DNA from: Streptomyces ficellus
GTDB lineage: Bacteria; Actinomycetota; Actinomycetes; Streptomycetales; Streptomycetaceae
DNA: 64,000 bases
Assembly (NCBI RefSeq): GCF_009739905.1
Contig: NZ_CP034279.1
Span: 4,836,001-4,900,000 of the forward strand
Direction of reading: 5' to 3'
Below are positions 53,274 through 61,574 of this stretch, piece by piece. Position numbers and translations under genes: made by a program. The notes under the pieces are model-generated. The model searched no databases, was not told the DNA's origin, and worked only from the letters and a program-made list of their open reading frames with translations. How positions within the stretch are numbered: position 1 is the stretch's first letter; each line of letters starts with the position of its first letter.

Positions 53274-53729
53274 ATGAAGCAGAGGTTGAGGGTGGCGGCC
53301 TACGCCGTGTGCGTACGCGACGGACAGGTTCTGCTGGCCCGCGGCTTCGCCGACGACGGAACGGCGGAATGGACCCTGCCCGGCGGCGGCATGGACCACG
53401 GGGAGGACCCCTTCGACACCGTCGTGCGGGAAGTCGAGGAGGAGACCGGCTACCTTGCCGAGGTGACGGCCCTCCTCGGAGTCGACTCGGTACGGCGCCG
53501 CCGCACCGGCCGCCTCGGCGGCGGCTCCGACTTCCAGGCCCTGCGCGTCCTCTACGAGGCCCGCGTGACCGGCGGTGAACTGCGCCCCGAGGTGGGCGGC
53601 TCCACCGACCTGGCCGCCTGGTACCCGCTGGACGCCGTCCCCTCGCTCGTACGCGTCGGGCTGGTCGACACCGGGCTGCGGCTGTGGCGTGAGCGGCCCG
53701 CTGCGGGGCGGCTCGTGCAGAACGGCTGA
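53274..53729 (+). CDS. NUDIX hydrolase
   Basis: The 151-residue protein contains a complete Nudix box: GGMDHGEDPFDTVVREVEEETGY (GX5EX7REVXEEXGY). The fold surrounds it with AAYAVCVRDGQVLLARG and LRVLYEARVTGGEL. It hydrolyses a nucleoside diphosphate linked to another group; specificity cannot be told. It is followed after about 90 bp by a secreted serine hydrolase gene on the same strand. Confidence 0.92.
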   Translation: MKQRLRVAAYAVCVRDGQVLLARGFADDGTAEWTLPGGGMDHGEDPFDTVVREVEEETGYLAEVTALLGVDSVRRRRTGRLGGGSDFQALRVLYEARVTGGELRPEVGGSTDLAAWYPLDAVPSLVRVGLVDTGLRLWRERPAAGRLVQNG

Positions 53730-53821
53730 AACACGCTCAACCCGAACGAAGCACGCAACTGCGCCTCGTGCCCCGGGAGTCCTGCCCCGTGAGAGCACGT
53801 CGCGCAGAGGGGAACTCCGAC

Positions 53822-54988
53822 ATGTCCGTACGGAAGAAGCTGCCCGCGGCCCTGGTGGCGGGCGCGCTCGCCGCCACCGCCTTCGCCGCGCCCGCCATGG
53901 CCGGTGAACGGACCGGCGACCGGACCCCGGACGGGACCGGGGACCGGCACCGGGCCACCCGGGCGGCCGTCGAGGCGCTCGTCCGGGACGGCGTGCCCGG
54001 CGCGCTCGCCCAGGCGCAGGACCGGCACGGCACCTGGAACGGCAGCGCCGGCGTCGCCGACCGCACCACCGGCGCCCCCCGCCACCCCCGGGACCGCTAC
54101 CGCGTCGGCTCCATCACCAAGCCGTTCGTCGCCACCGTCGTCCTGCAACTGGAGGCCGAGGGCAGACTGGACCTCGACGACACGGTCGAGCGCCGGCTGC
54201 CCGGCGTGGTCCGGGGCAACGGCCACGACGGCCGGAAGATCACGCTCCGCCAACTGCTCAACCACACCAGCGGCGTCTACGACGTCACCTCCGACCCCGG
54301 CTTCCAGGACAAGGTCCTCGGCTCCGGCTTCCTGGAACACCGTTATGACACCTGGGCCCCGCGCCACCTGGTGGACATCGCCATGCGCCACGCACCGGAC
54401 TTCGCCCCCGGCACCGGCTGGAGCTACTCCAACACCAACTACGTGCTGGCCGGCCTGGTCATCGAGAAGGTCACCGGACGGCCCTACGGCAAGGAGGTCG
54501 AACGCCGCGTCCTGAAGCCGCTCGGCCTGCGCGCCACCAGCGTGCCCGGCATCGACCCGAGGATGCCCGCGCCCAGCGGCCGGGCCTACTCCACCCTCGG
54601 CCGGGAACCCGGCGCACCCGTCCACGACGTCACCGAGCTGAACCCGTCCGTCGCCTGGGCCGCCGGCGAGATGGTCTCCGACTCCGCCGACCTCCAGCGC
54701 TTCGTCCGGGCGCTGCTCACGGGCCGGCTGCTGCCACCCCGGCAGATGAAGGAGCTGACCGCCACCGTCCCGGTGGGCGCGGACGCGCCGGGCGTCCGCT
54801 ACGGCCTCGGGGTGATGGTGCGGAAGCTGAGCTGCGGCGAGGAGGCGTGGGGCCACGGCGGCGGCATCCACGGGTCCGGCTCGGACGTGGTGGCCACCCG
54901 CGACGGGAAGCACTCGCTGGCGCTGAACGTCAACGGCGACTGGGCGGGCGACACCCACGCGGTCGTCGAGGCGGAGTTCTGCGGCTGA
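53822..54988 (+). CDS. secreted serine hydrolase, class C beta-lactamase/DD-peptidase fold
   Basis: The 388-residue precursor starts at ATG 53822 after GAGGGGAA, with a signal peptide ending APAMAG. It has the SxxK motif GSITKPF, the YxN motif in GWSYSNTNYVLAG, and the third motif as WGHGGGIHG. These are the catalytic marks of D-alanyl-D-alanine carboxypeptidase/beta-lactamase family S12. One Cys pair near the C-terminus may form a disulfide. It may act on peptidoglycan stems or small esters and amides. Confidence 0.9.
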   Translation: MSVRKKLPAALVAGALAATAFAAPAMAGERTGDRTPDGTGDRHRATRAAVEALVRDGVPGALAQAQDRHGTWNGSAGVADRTTGAPRHPRDRYRVGSITKPFVATVVLQLEAEGRLDLDDTVERRLPGVVRGNGHDGRKITLRQLLNHTSGVYDVTSDPGFQDKVLGSGFLEHRYDTWAPRHLVDIAMRHAPDFAPGTGWSYSNTNYVLAGLVIEKVTGRPYGKEVERRVLKPLGLRATSVPGIDPRMPAPSGRAYSTLGREPGAPVHDVTELNPSVAWAAGEMVSDSADLQRFVRALLTGRLLPPRQMKELTATVPVGADAPGVRYGLGVMVRKLSCGEEAWGHGGGIHGSGSDVVATRDGKHSLALNVNGDWAGDTHAVVEAEFCG

Positions 54989-54989
54989 C

Positions 54990-56009
54990 CTACCGGGGCA
55001 GCACCACCACGTAGGCGGCCGGGGCGCGGTCCCCGGCCGCCATCAGCGCGGTGCGCACCACGATCGACTGCTGCTCCAGGGCGTCCCGCAGCTTCCGGGG
55101 CGTGATGTGGACGACGGTGATGCCGAGCCGCTCCAGCTGCTCGCGCTTGCGGGTGCTCTCCGACCAGTCGGTGTCGTCGTCCTGGCGCGGCGACCGGGTG
55201 TCGAGCTCGACGGCGACGGCGTGGTCGGGCCAGTACGCGTCCACACCGCCGAGGTGCGGGCCGCCCGGCAGCCGGAGGTCGACGTTCCACAGGGGCTCCG
55301 GCAGGCCGTACGACCGCACCATCTCGTACAGCCTGTCCTCCGCCAGCACCCGCCCCTCGGCGAGCAGCGTGTCGACCGCGTCCACCACGTGCGGCCGCGT
55401 CAGCAGCCGCGCCGCGTTCAACTCGCGCACCACCGCCGCCGGTTCGCAGTGGCCGCCGCGCACGGCCTCGGTCAGCAGCCGGCGCACGGTATGGGCGTCA
55501 CCGAGCTGCGCGACGGCGTCCGCCAGGGCGCGGGCCACCGGGGCGACCGCGACGCCGGTGACCTCCAGCGGCCTGGGCAGCTCCGGCGTGCGCACGATCC
55601 GTACGCAGCCGGTGGACCGCAGCCGCCGGGTGCGCGGGACGAGGACGTCGATGCGGTCCAGCGCCGGCAGCGCCGGGGCCGACGCGAACCGGTACAGCGC
55701 GAGTGCCGCCTGTCCGGTGACCATCGCCTCGACCGCCGGCGGCCGGGCCTGCCGGTGCGGCTGCGGCTGCTGCGGTTGCCGGTCGGCGTACAGCAGGGCG
55801 GCCTGCAGCCGCTCCTCGCTGGTGGGCGGCCCGGGGTGCAGCAGGTACACGCCCGGCAGGAACTGCTGCCAGGGGCCGCCGGGCCGGCACTGGGCGCCGG
55901 CCTCGGCGGCGGACACGCCGTGCGCCCGCAACTGCGCGGCGGACAGCACCCGGCGCCGGTCGGTGGCGAGGTGGGACAGGGGGCGGGGGGAGAGCGGGGT
56001 GTTCGTCAT
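54990..56009 (-). CDS. AbiEi-like HTH/restriction-endonuclease-fold protein
   Basis: The 339-residue protein starts at ATG 56009 and ends 1 bp from the converging serine hydrolase. The N-terminal part (LSHLATDRRRVLSAAQLRAHGVSAAE, then QFLPGVYLLHPG) resembles the AbiEi antitoxin winged helix. The C-terminal part, GGVDAYWPDHAVAVELDTRSPRQDDDTDWSESTRKREQLERLGITVVHITP, resembles the DUF559/very-short-patch-repair nuclease fold with the acidic D/ExD core. Such proteins are common and often multi-copy in actinobacteria with no toxin partner; none is seen here. Function unproven. Confidence 0.75.
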   Translation of the reverse strand: MTNTPLSPRPLSHLATDRRRVLSAAQLRAHGVSAAEAGAQCRPGGPWQQFLPGVYLLHPGPPTSEERLQAALLYADRQPQQPQPHRQARPPAVEAMVTGQAALALYRFASAPALPALDRIDVLVPRTRRLRSTGCVRIVRTPELPRPLEVTGVAVAPVARALADAVAQLGDAHTVRRLLTEAVRGGHCEPAAVVRELNAARLLTRPHVVDAVDTLLAEGRVLAEDRLYEMVRSYGLPEPLWNVDLRLPGGPHLGGVDAYWPDHAVAVELDTRSPRQDDDTDWSESTRKREQLERLGITVVHITPRKLRDALEQQSIVVRTALMAAGDRAPAAYVVVLPR

Positions 56010-56150
56010 GCCCCGGGGGTTCCCGTCAACGGGCCCCTCGCTAACCGCTGTTACACGCCCGTCGACAATCCGGGACAACCCCGTCCTAAAGTACGGACGT
56101 TCGAGTGCCGATCAGCGACCCCGATCACGGCCCCGACCTGCACCGCGACC

Positions 56151-56181
56151 CGTTCCCGGACCGCTGTTCGGTACGGGAACG
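56151..56181 (-). terminator. hairpin downstream of second pepN
   Basis: A 13-bp stem with one mismatch (56151-56163 with 56169-56181) and a 5-nt loop lies 27 bp beyond the stop of the minus-strand aminopeptidase gene. Confidence 0.65.
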
Positions 56182-56207
56182 GACGCACCCCCGGCGCGGG
56201 CCCCGGG

Positions 56208-58757
56208 TCAGCCCGCCGCCGCGTCGCAGGCCTGGGCGCGCAGGGCGCGGGCCAGGTCGTCCCGGGACTCCAGGACCAGCCGGCGCAGCGCCGGGGCGGC
56301 CGACTCGTGCGCGGCGAGCCAGGCGTCGGCCGCCTCCAGGGTGGCCGGGTCGTCCTGGAGGGACGGGAACAGCCCCCGCACCACGTCCATGCCGATCTGG
56401 ATCGACCGCTCGGCCCACACCCGCTCGATCGCGGCGAAGTACTTCGGCGCGTACGGAGCGGTCAGCGCCCGCTGCGACGGCTGGCCGAAGCCCGCGATCA
56501 CCGCCTCCACCAGCGCGTTCGACAGCGCGTCCGACTCGACGACCTGCGCCCACGCCTGCGCCTTGACGGCCGGGGACGGGCGGGCCGCCAGGCAGCGCAC
56601 CTGGTGGCGCTTGCCCGAGGCCGTGTCGTCCCGCGCCAGCTCCGCCGCGATCACCGTCTCGTCCGCCCGGCCGTGCGCGGCCAGCGGCTCCAGGAACGAC
56701 CACCGCAGCTCCTGGTCCACGTCCAGCCCGTCGATCGCCGCCGTGCCCGCCAGCAGCCCCTCGAGGAGCTGGAAGTGCGCGTCGTCCGCCGCCGCCGACG
56801 CGAAGAACCGCGCCCACGTCAGCTGCTGCTCACTGCCCGGCTCGGCCGCCCGCAGCTCCCGCAGGGCACCCTCGGCGAGCAGCCGTCCGCCCTCCTCGCG
56901 CCACCGCGGCGACGCGTAGTGCACCAGCGCCGACCGCGCCCAGGCGTGCAGCATCTGGAGCACACCGATCTCCGACTCGCGCCCGGCGAAGGCCAGCACC
57001 AGGGACACGAACTCCCGGGCCGGCAACAGCCCGTCACGCGTCAGGTTCCACAGGGCGGACCAGCACAGCGCCCGCGCCAGCGGGTCCTTCAGGTCGCCCA
57101 GGTGCCCCCGCAGCGTGGCCAGCGAGACCTCGTCGAAGCGCACCTTGCAGTACGTGAGGTCGTCGTCGTTGACCAGCACGAGCGCCGGGCGCTCGGCCCC
57201 CGCCAGCTCCGCCACGACGGTCCGCCCACCGGTGACGTCCACCTCCGCGCGGGCGTACCTCACCGGCTCGCCGTCCGGGGTCAGCCGGTACAGGCCCACC
57301 GCCACCCGGTGCGGGCGCAGCTCCGCGCCCTCCTGGAGCACGGCCAGCTCCGCGACCCGGCCGTCCGCGCCGTACGTCACCTCCGGCGTCAGCACGTTGA
57401 CGCCGGAGGTCTCCAGCCAGGACCGCGACCAGGCCCGCATGTCCCGCCCGGACGTCTCCTCCAGCACCGACAGCAGGTCGTCCAGGCGGGTGTTGCCGTA
57501 CGCGTGCCGCTTGAAGTACCGGCGGGCGCCCTCCAGGAACGCGTCCCGGCCCGCGTAGGCCACCAGCTGCTTGAGCACCGCCGCGCCCTTGGCGTAGGTG
57601 ATGCCGTCGAAGTTCAGCTTGGCGTCCTCCAGGTCACGGATGTCGGCCGTGACGGGATGTGTCGACGGCAGCTGGTCCGCCCGGTACGCCCACGCCTTGC
57701 GGTTGTTGGCGAAGGTCACCCAGCTGTTGGTGAACCGGGTCGCCTCCGCGAGCGAGAAGGACCCCATGAAGTCCGCGAAGGACTCCTTGAGCCACAGGTC
57801 GTCCCACCACTTCATGGTGACGAGGTCGCCGAACCACATGTGCGCCATCTCGTGCAGGATGACGTTGGCCCGGCGCTCGTACGCCGCCTGCGTCACCTTG
57901 CCCCGGTAGATGTACTCCTCGCGGAAGGTCACCATGCCCGGGTTCTCCATGGCGCCCAGGTTGTACTCGGGCACGAAGGCCTGGTCGTACTTCCCGAAGG
58001 GGTACGGGTAGTCGAAGTTGTCGTGGAAGAAGTCGAAGCCCTGCTTGGTGACCAGGAAGACGTCGTCCGCGTCGAAGTGCCGGGCCAGGCTGCGGCGGCA
58101 CATCGCGCCCAGCGGGATCTCCAGTCCGCCGCGCCGGTAGGTGTCCGTCACGTAGTGGTACGGACCGGCCACGACACAGGTGATGTACGTCGAGATGGGC
58201 GCCGTCTCGGCGAACCGCCGGACCTCGCCGTCGCGCGACTCCTCCGCGCCGTTGCTCCACACCGACCAGGCCTCGGGGGCCGTCACCTCGAACCGGAACG
58301 GCGCCTTCAGGTCGGGCTGTTCGAAGTTGGCGAACACCCGCCGCGCGTCGGCCGGCTCGTACTGCGTGTAGAGGTAGACCTCGCCGTCCTCCGGGTCGAC
58401 GAAGCGGTGCAGCCCCTCACCGGTGCGGCTGTAGGCGCACTGGGCGTCCACCACCAGCACGTTCTCCTCGGCGAGACCGTCCAGCGCGATCCGGGAACCG
58501 TCGAAGACGGCCGCCGGGTCCAGCTCCCGCCCGTTGAGCGTCACGGCGGTCACCGAGGGGGCGATCAGGTCCACGAACGTGGCCGAACCGGGCGCGGCGC
58601 ACCGGAACCGGATGGTCGTCACCGAACGGAACGTCCGCCGCTGCGACTCGCTCCCCCCGACGGCCGACCGCAGGTCGAGCGCGACCTCGTACCCGTCGAC
58701 GGACAAGAGCTCGGCCCGCTCGCGGGCCTCGTCGCGGGACAGATTCTCACCGGGCAC
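56208..58757 (-). CDS. aminopeptidase N paralogue (M1 family)
   Basis: The 849-residue protein starts at GTG 58757 with AAGGAG about 9 bp upstream (PGENLSRDEARERAELLSVDGYEVALDL). The GAMENPG motif and the zinc site HEMAHMWFGDLVTMKWWDDLWLKESFADF are intact. It is colinear with the pepN at 45630-48191 over the whole length, but differs in many residues, so the duplication is old. It is likely a cytoplasmic aminopeptidase with a somewhat different substrate range. Confidence 0.94.
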   Translation of the reverse strand: MPGENLSRDEARERAELLSVDGYEVALDLRSAVGGSESQRRTFRSVTTIRFRCAAPGSATFVDLIAPSVTAVTLNGRELDPAAVFDGSRIALDGLAEENVLVVDAQCAYSRTGEGLHRFVDPEDGEVYLYTQYEPADARRVFANFEQPDLKAPFRFEVTAPEAWSVWSNGAEESRDGEVRRFAETAPISTYITCVVAGPYHYVTDTYRRGGLEIPLGAMCRRSLARHFDADDVFLVTKQGFDFFHDNFDYPYPFGKYDQAFVPEYNLGAMENPGMVTFREEYIYRGKVTQAAYERRANVILHEMAHMWFGDLVTMKWWDDLWLKESFADFMGSFSLAEATRFTNSWVTFANNRKAWAYRADQLPSTHPVTADIRDLEDAKLNFDGITYAKGAAVLKQLVAYAGRDAFLEGARRYFKRHAYGNTRLDDLLSVLEETSGRDMRAWSRSWLETSGVNVLTPEVTYGADGRVAELAVLQEGAELRPHRVAVGLYRLTPDGEPVRYARAEVDVTGGRTVVAELAGAERPALVLVNDDDLTYCKVRFDEVSLATLRGHLGDLKDPLARALCWSALWNLTRDGLLPAREFVSLVLAFAGRESEIGVLQMLHAWARSALVHYASPRWREEGGRLLAEGALRELRAAEPGSEQQLTWARFFASAAADDAHFQLLEGLLAGTAAIDGLDVDQELRWSFLEPLAAHGRADETVIAAELARDDTASGKRHQVRCLAARPSPAVKAQAWAQVVESDALSNALVEAVIAGFGQPSQRALTAPYAPKYFAAIERVWAERSIQIGMDVVRGLFPSLQDDPATLEAADAWLAAHESAAPALRRLVLESRDDLARALRAQACDAAAG

Positions 58758-58931
58758 GGGCGGCACTCCTTCGTGGCTCGTCTGGACAGCAGTGATCCTG
58801 CCATGCGGCACTGACACGCGGGGACACCCGGGCACACCTGGGCACGCCTGGGGAATGCGCCGGCGGCCGGGGACGTTGTGGCCGGGGACGAGCACGGCCC
58901 GACCCCGCGAGTGCAGACGACGAGGAGAGAC

Positions 58932-59573
58932 ATGTCCGAGAGCAGGACCACCGCCGACTTCTGGTTCGACCCGCTGTGCCCGTGGGCGTGGATGACGTCC
59001 CGCTGGATGCTGGAGGTCGAGAAGGTCCGCCCGGTGGACGTCCGCTGGCACGTGATGAGCCTCGCCGTCCTCAACGAGGACAAGCTGGACGAGCTTCCGG
59101 CGGAGTACCGGGAGATGCTGGAGACCCAGGCATGGGGGCCGGTGCGGGTCGTCGTGGCCGCCCAGCAGCTGCACGGCGACGAGGTGGTCGGCAAGCTCTA
59201 CACCGCGCTCGGCACCCGGTTCCACAACAAGGGCGAGGGCCCGACCGTCTCGGCGGTCCGCGCGGCCCTGGAGGACGTGGGCCTGCCCGTCTCCCTCGCC
59301 GAGTACGCCGAGAAGGACACCTACGACGCCGAGCTGCGCGCCTCGCACCACGAGGGCATCAGCAAGGTGGGCCAGGACGTCGGCACCCCGGTCATCGCGG
59401 TGCCCGGCCCGGACGGCGAGCAGATCGCCTTCTTCGGCCCGGTCGTCACCCCCGCGCCCAAGGGCGAGGAGGCGGCCCGCCTGTGGGACGGCACGCTGCT
59501 GGTGGCGTCGGTGCCCGGCTTCTACGAGCTCAAGCGCAGCCGCACCCAGGGCCCGGACTTCAGCAACCTGTAA
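58932..59573 (+). CDS. DsbA-family protein, mycothiol-dependent nitroreductase-like, with CPWA site
   Basis: The 213-residue protein starts at ATG 58932 after GAGGAG. It closely resembles M. tuberculosis Rv2466c throughout (ADFWFDPLCPWAWMTSRWMLEVEKV, HVMSLAVLNEDKLDELP, YREMLE, EDVGTPVIAVPG, FELKRSRT-like end). The active-site CxxC is reduced to Cys16-Pro-Trp-Ala19: the nucleophilic Cys is kept while the second Cys is Ala. No signal peptide is present, so it is cytoplasmic. It probably uses mycothiol in a monothiol reaction. Confidence 0.87.
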   Translation: MSESRTTADFWFDPLCPWAWMTSRWMLEVEKVRPVDVRWHVMSLAVLNEDKLDELPAEYREMLETQAWGPVRVVVAAQQLHGDEVVGKLYTALGTRFHNKGEGPTVSAVRAALEDVGLPVSLAEYAEKDTYDAELRASHHEGISKVGQDVGTPVIAVPGPDGEQIAFFGPVVTPAPKGEEAARLWDGTLLVASVPGFYELKRSRTQGPDFSNL

Positions 59574-59597
59574 CCGGGCGCGCCCGCCGCGCGCACA

Positions 59598-59636
59598 GAA
59601 GGCCCCCCGCGAGTCACGTCCTCGCAGGGGGCCTTC
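59598..59636. terminator. bidirectional terminator between dsbA-like gene and sod
   Basis: A 16-bp stem with one mismatch (59598-59613 with 59621-59636), a 7-nt loop and a following TTCCTTC lies between converging genes. It can stop both transcripts. Confidence 0.75.
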
Positions 59637-59702
59637 CTTCATCCGCCTGCCCCGTGAAGGTTGAGAAGACGATCACGAGCAGGGCGTTTCAGGGCACCCG
59701 GG

Positions 59703-60347
59703 TCAGGGGGTGATCAGCGGCGTGCGGTCCTTGGCCTCGGAGTAGCGCTTGGCCACGTCCTGCCAGTTGACGACCTCCCACATCGCGTCGATGAAGTCCA
59801 CCTTCTGGTTCTTGTACTGGAGGTAGAAGGCGTGCTCCCAGGCGTCGAACACCAGGATCGGCACCGAGCCCTGGCCGACGTTGCCCTGGTGGTCGTAGAC
59901 CTGCTCGACGATGAGGCGGCCGCTGACCGGCTCGTACGCCAGGACGCCCCAGCCCGAGCCCTGGGTGGTCGCGGCGGCCTTGGTGAGCTGGGCCTTGAAC
60001 TTGGCGAAGGAGCCGAAGGAGGCGGAGATCGCGTCGGCGAGCTCACCGACACCGTCGGCCGCCAGCGGTTCGCCACCGCCGCCGTTCGACTTGCCGGTCA
60101 TGTTGTGCCAGTAGATGGAGTGCAGGATGTGGCCGGAGAGGTGGAACGCGAGGTTCTTCTCCAGGCCGTTGATCGACCCCCACGCCTCCTTGTCCCGGGC
60201 CTCCTCCAGCTGCTCCAGGGTGTCGTTCGCGCCCTTGACGTAGGCGGCGTGGTGCTTGTCGTGGTGCAGCTCGATGATCTGCGGGTTGATGACCGGCTCG
60301 AGCTCCGCGTAGTCGTACGGAAGTTCAGGAAGTGTGTAGATCGCCAT
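59703..60347 (-). CDS. sodF: superoxide dismutase, Fe/Mn family (Fe-Zn SodF type)
   Basis: The 214-residue enzyme has the metal ligands His28 (ELHHDKHHAAYV), His76 (GHILHSIYWHNM), Asp168 and His172 (VFDAWEHAFYLQY), and an N-terminal YTLPELPYDYAELEP. Length and motifs match the Streptomyces SodF. It dismutates superoxide in the cytoplasm. In S. coelicolor SodF is made when nickel is low and repressed by Ni-Nur; a Nur-box-like dyad is present upstream here. Confidence 0.95.
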   Translation of the reverse strand: MAIYTLPELPYDYAELEPVINPQIIELHHDKHHAAYVKGANDTLEQLEEARDKEAWGSINGLEKNLAFHLSGHILHSIYWHNMTGKSNGGGGEPLAADGVGELADAISASFGSFAKFKAQLTKAAATTQGSGWGVLAYEPVSGRLIVEQVYDHQGNVGQGSVPILVFDAWEHAFYLQYKNQKVDFIDAMWEVVNWQDVAKRYSEAKDRTPLITP

Positions 60348-60388
60348 GTCCGAGCCCTCCGACTGCTGCTTCTTGCGAGCGATGCTTA

Positions 60389-60405
60389 TTGCGAACGATA
60401 TGCAA
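60389..60405 (-). promoter_or_regulatory. Nur-box-like dyad in the sodF promoter
   Basis: TTGCGAACGATATGCAA has TTGC/GCAA ends in dyad, 42-58 bp upstream of the sodF start. A related TTGCGAGCGATGC stands at 60373-60385, nearer the gene, giving a two-site arrangement. Spacing and composition agree with the nickel-responsive Fur-family regulator Nur, known to repress sodF in S. coelicolor. Confidence 0.55.
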
Positions 60406-60438
60406 GTGCAGGCTAGCAGCAGGTCGGGCCGGAATTGA

Positions 60439-61494
60439 TCAGCCCTTCGTCCTAGGGCGCGCGTCCCGGGCGATCACCGCCAGGTCCGGGAAGTCCGTCA
60501 CCACGGCGTCGACGCCCAGCGCGAAGTGCCGGGCGTACTCGGCGAAGGCGTCCCCGAAGGCGTCCGGGTCGGTACCGCGACGCAGCTCGGGCGGCAGGTA
60601 CCGGTTCTCGGCGCGGAAGGTGTACGCGCCGACCCTCAGCCCCGCGGCGTGCGCGTCCGCGAGCAGGGTCGAGGGCGCCACCAGGGACGACTTGTCGGGG
60701 CCGATCCAGTGCGCGTAGCCGGCGATCGCGCGCAGCCCGGCCGGGGTCGCCATGTCCCGGTACGTCATCGGGTGCCCGTACGGGCCGCCCGCCGTACCGA
60801 GGGCCTGCCACAGGGGGACGCCGAGGCGCTCTGCGGCGAGCCGCAGCAGGCTGGACGGCTCGAAGGACTGGATCACGCACTCGTGCGGCCCCGGCCGGCC
60901 GCGGCGGACGGACGCGGCGAGGACCGGCTCCAGGGGCAGGCCGATCTCGCGGAAGTACGTGGGGTGCTTGGTCTCGGGGAAGACCGTGACGGTCCGGCCG
61001 TGGCGCCTCGACAGCCGCCGCGCCAGATCGACGACCTCCTGGAAGGTGAGCACCCGCTGGTGCCCGTCGAAGACGGTGTTCCTGTTCCGTACCAGGGGCA
61101 GGCGCTCGACCGCCCGCAGGGTCCGCAGTTCCGCGAGCGTGAAGTCCTCGGTGAACCAGCCGGTGACGGTCCGCCCGTCGACGGTCTTCGTGGTGCGGCG
61201 CCCGGCGAACTCGGGGTGGCGGGCGACGTCCGTGGTGCCGGAGATCTCGTTCTCGTGGCGTACCACCAGGTGGTGGTCCCGGGTGGCGACGAGGTCCGGC
61301 TCGATCCAGTCGGCGCCGGTCTCGACGGCGAAGGTGTATGAGGCGGCCGTGTGTTCGGGGCGCCAGCCCGCGGCGCCCCGGTGCCCGATCACGAGCGGGC
61401 ACCGGCCGGCGGCCCCGGCGCGGGCGGACGCGGTGGCGGGCGGGGAGGCGGCGGCGGTCGCGGCCGCCGCGAGGAGTACCGAGCGACGTCTCAT
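60439..61494 (-). CDS. secreted glycerophosphodiester phosphodiesterase
   Basis: The 351-residue precursor has a signal peptide (RRRSVLLAAAATAAASPPATASA). The GDPD catalytic marks are present: IGHRGAAGWRPEHT, ADWIEPDLVATRDHHLVVRHE and the FPETKHPTYF strand, and it ends TDFPDL. It releases glycerol-3-phosphate from glycerophosphodiesters such as lipid head groups or teichoic acids. It lies 92 bp downstream of the sodF start on the same strand and is probably separate. Confidence 0.92.
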   Translation of the reverse strand: MRRRSVLLAAAATAAASPPATASARAGAAGRCPLVIGHRGAAGWRPEHTAASYTFAVETGADWIEPDLVATRDHHLVVRHENEISGTTDVARHPEFAGRRTTKTVDGRTVTGWFTEDFTLAELRTLRAVERLPLVRNRNTVFDGHQRVLTFQEVVDLARRLSRRHGRTVTVFPETKHPTYFREIGLPLEPVLAASVRRGRPGPHECVIQSFEPSSLLRLAAERLGVPLWQALGTAGGPYGHPMTYRDMATPAGLRAIAGYAHWIGPDKSSLVAPSTLLADAHAAGLRVGAYTFRAENRYLPPELRRGTDPDAFGDAFAEYARHFALGVDAVVTDFPDLAVIARDARPRTKG

Positions 61495-61530
61495 GGGCCC
61501 GGACGGTAGGCCCCCGGGCCGCGAACGCCA

Positions 61531-61561
61531 GGAGCCCCGGCGCACGACGCGCCGGGGCTCC
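61531..61561 (-). terminator. strong hairpin downstream of permease gene
   Basis: A perfect 13-bp stem (61531-61543 with 61549-61561) and a 5-nt loop lie 14 bp past the permease stop. Confidence 0.75.
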
Positions 61562-61574
61562 TGTACCGCCACCG

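Noticed and set aside
54990..56009. AbiE-type toxin-antitoxin or abortive infection system
   Set aside because: Only the AbiEi-like part is present; no AbiEii nucleotidyltransferase toxin gene is next to it and both neighbours are ordinary enzymes.
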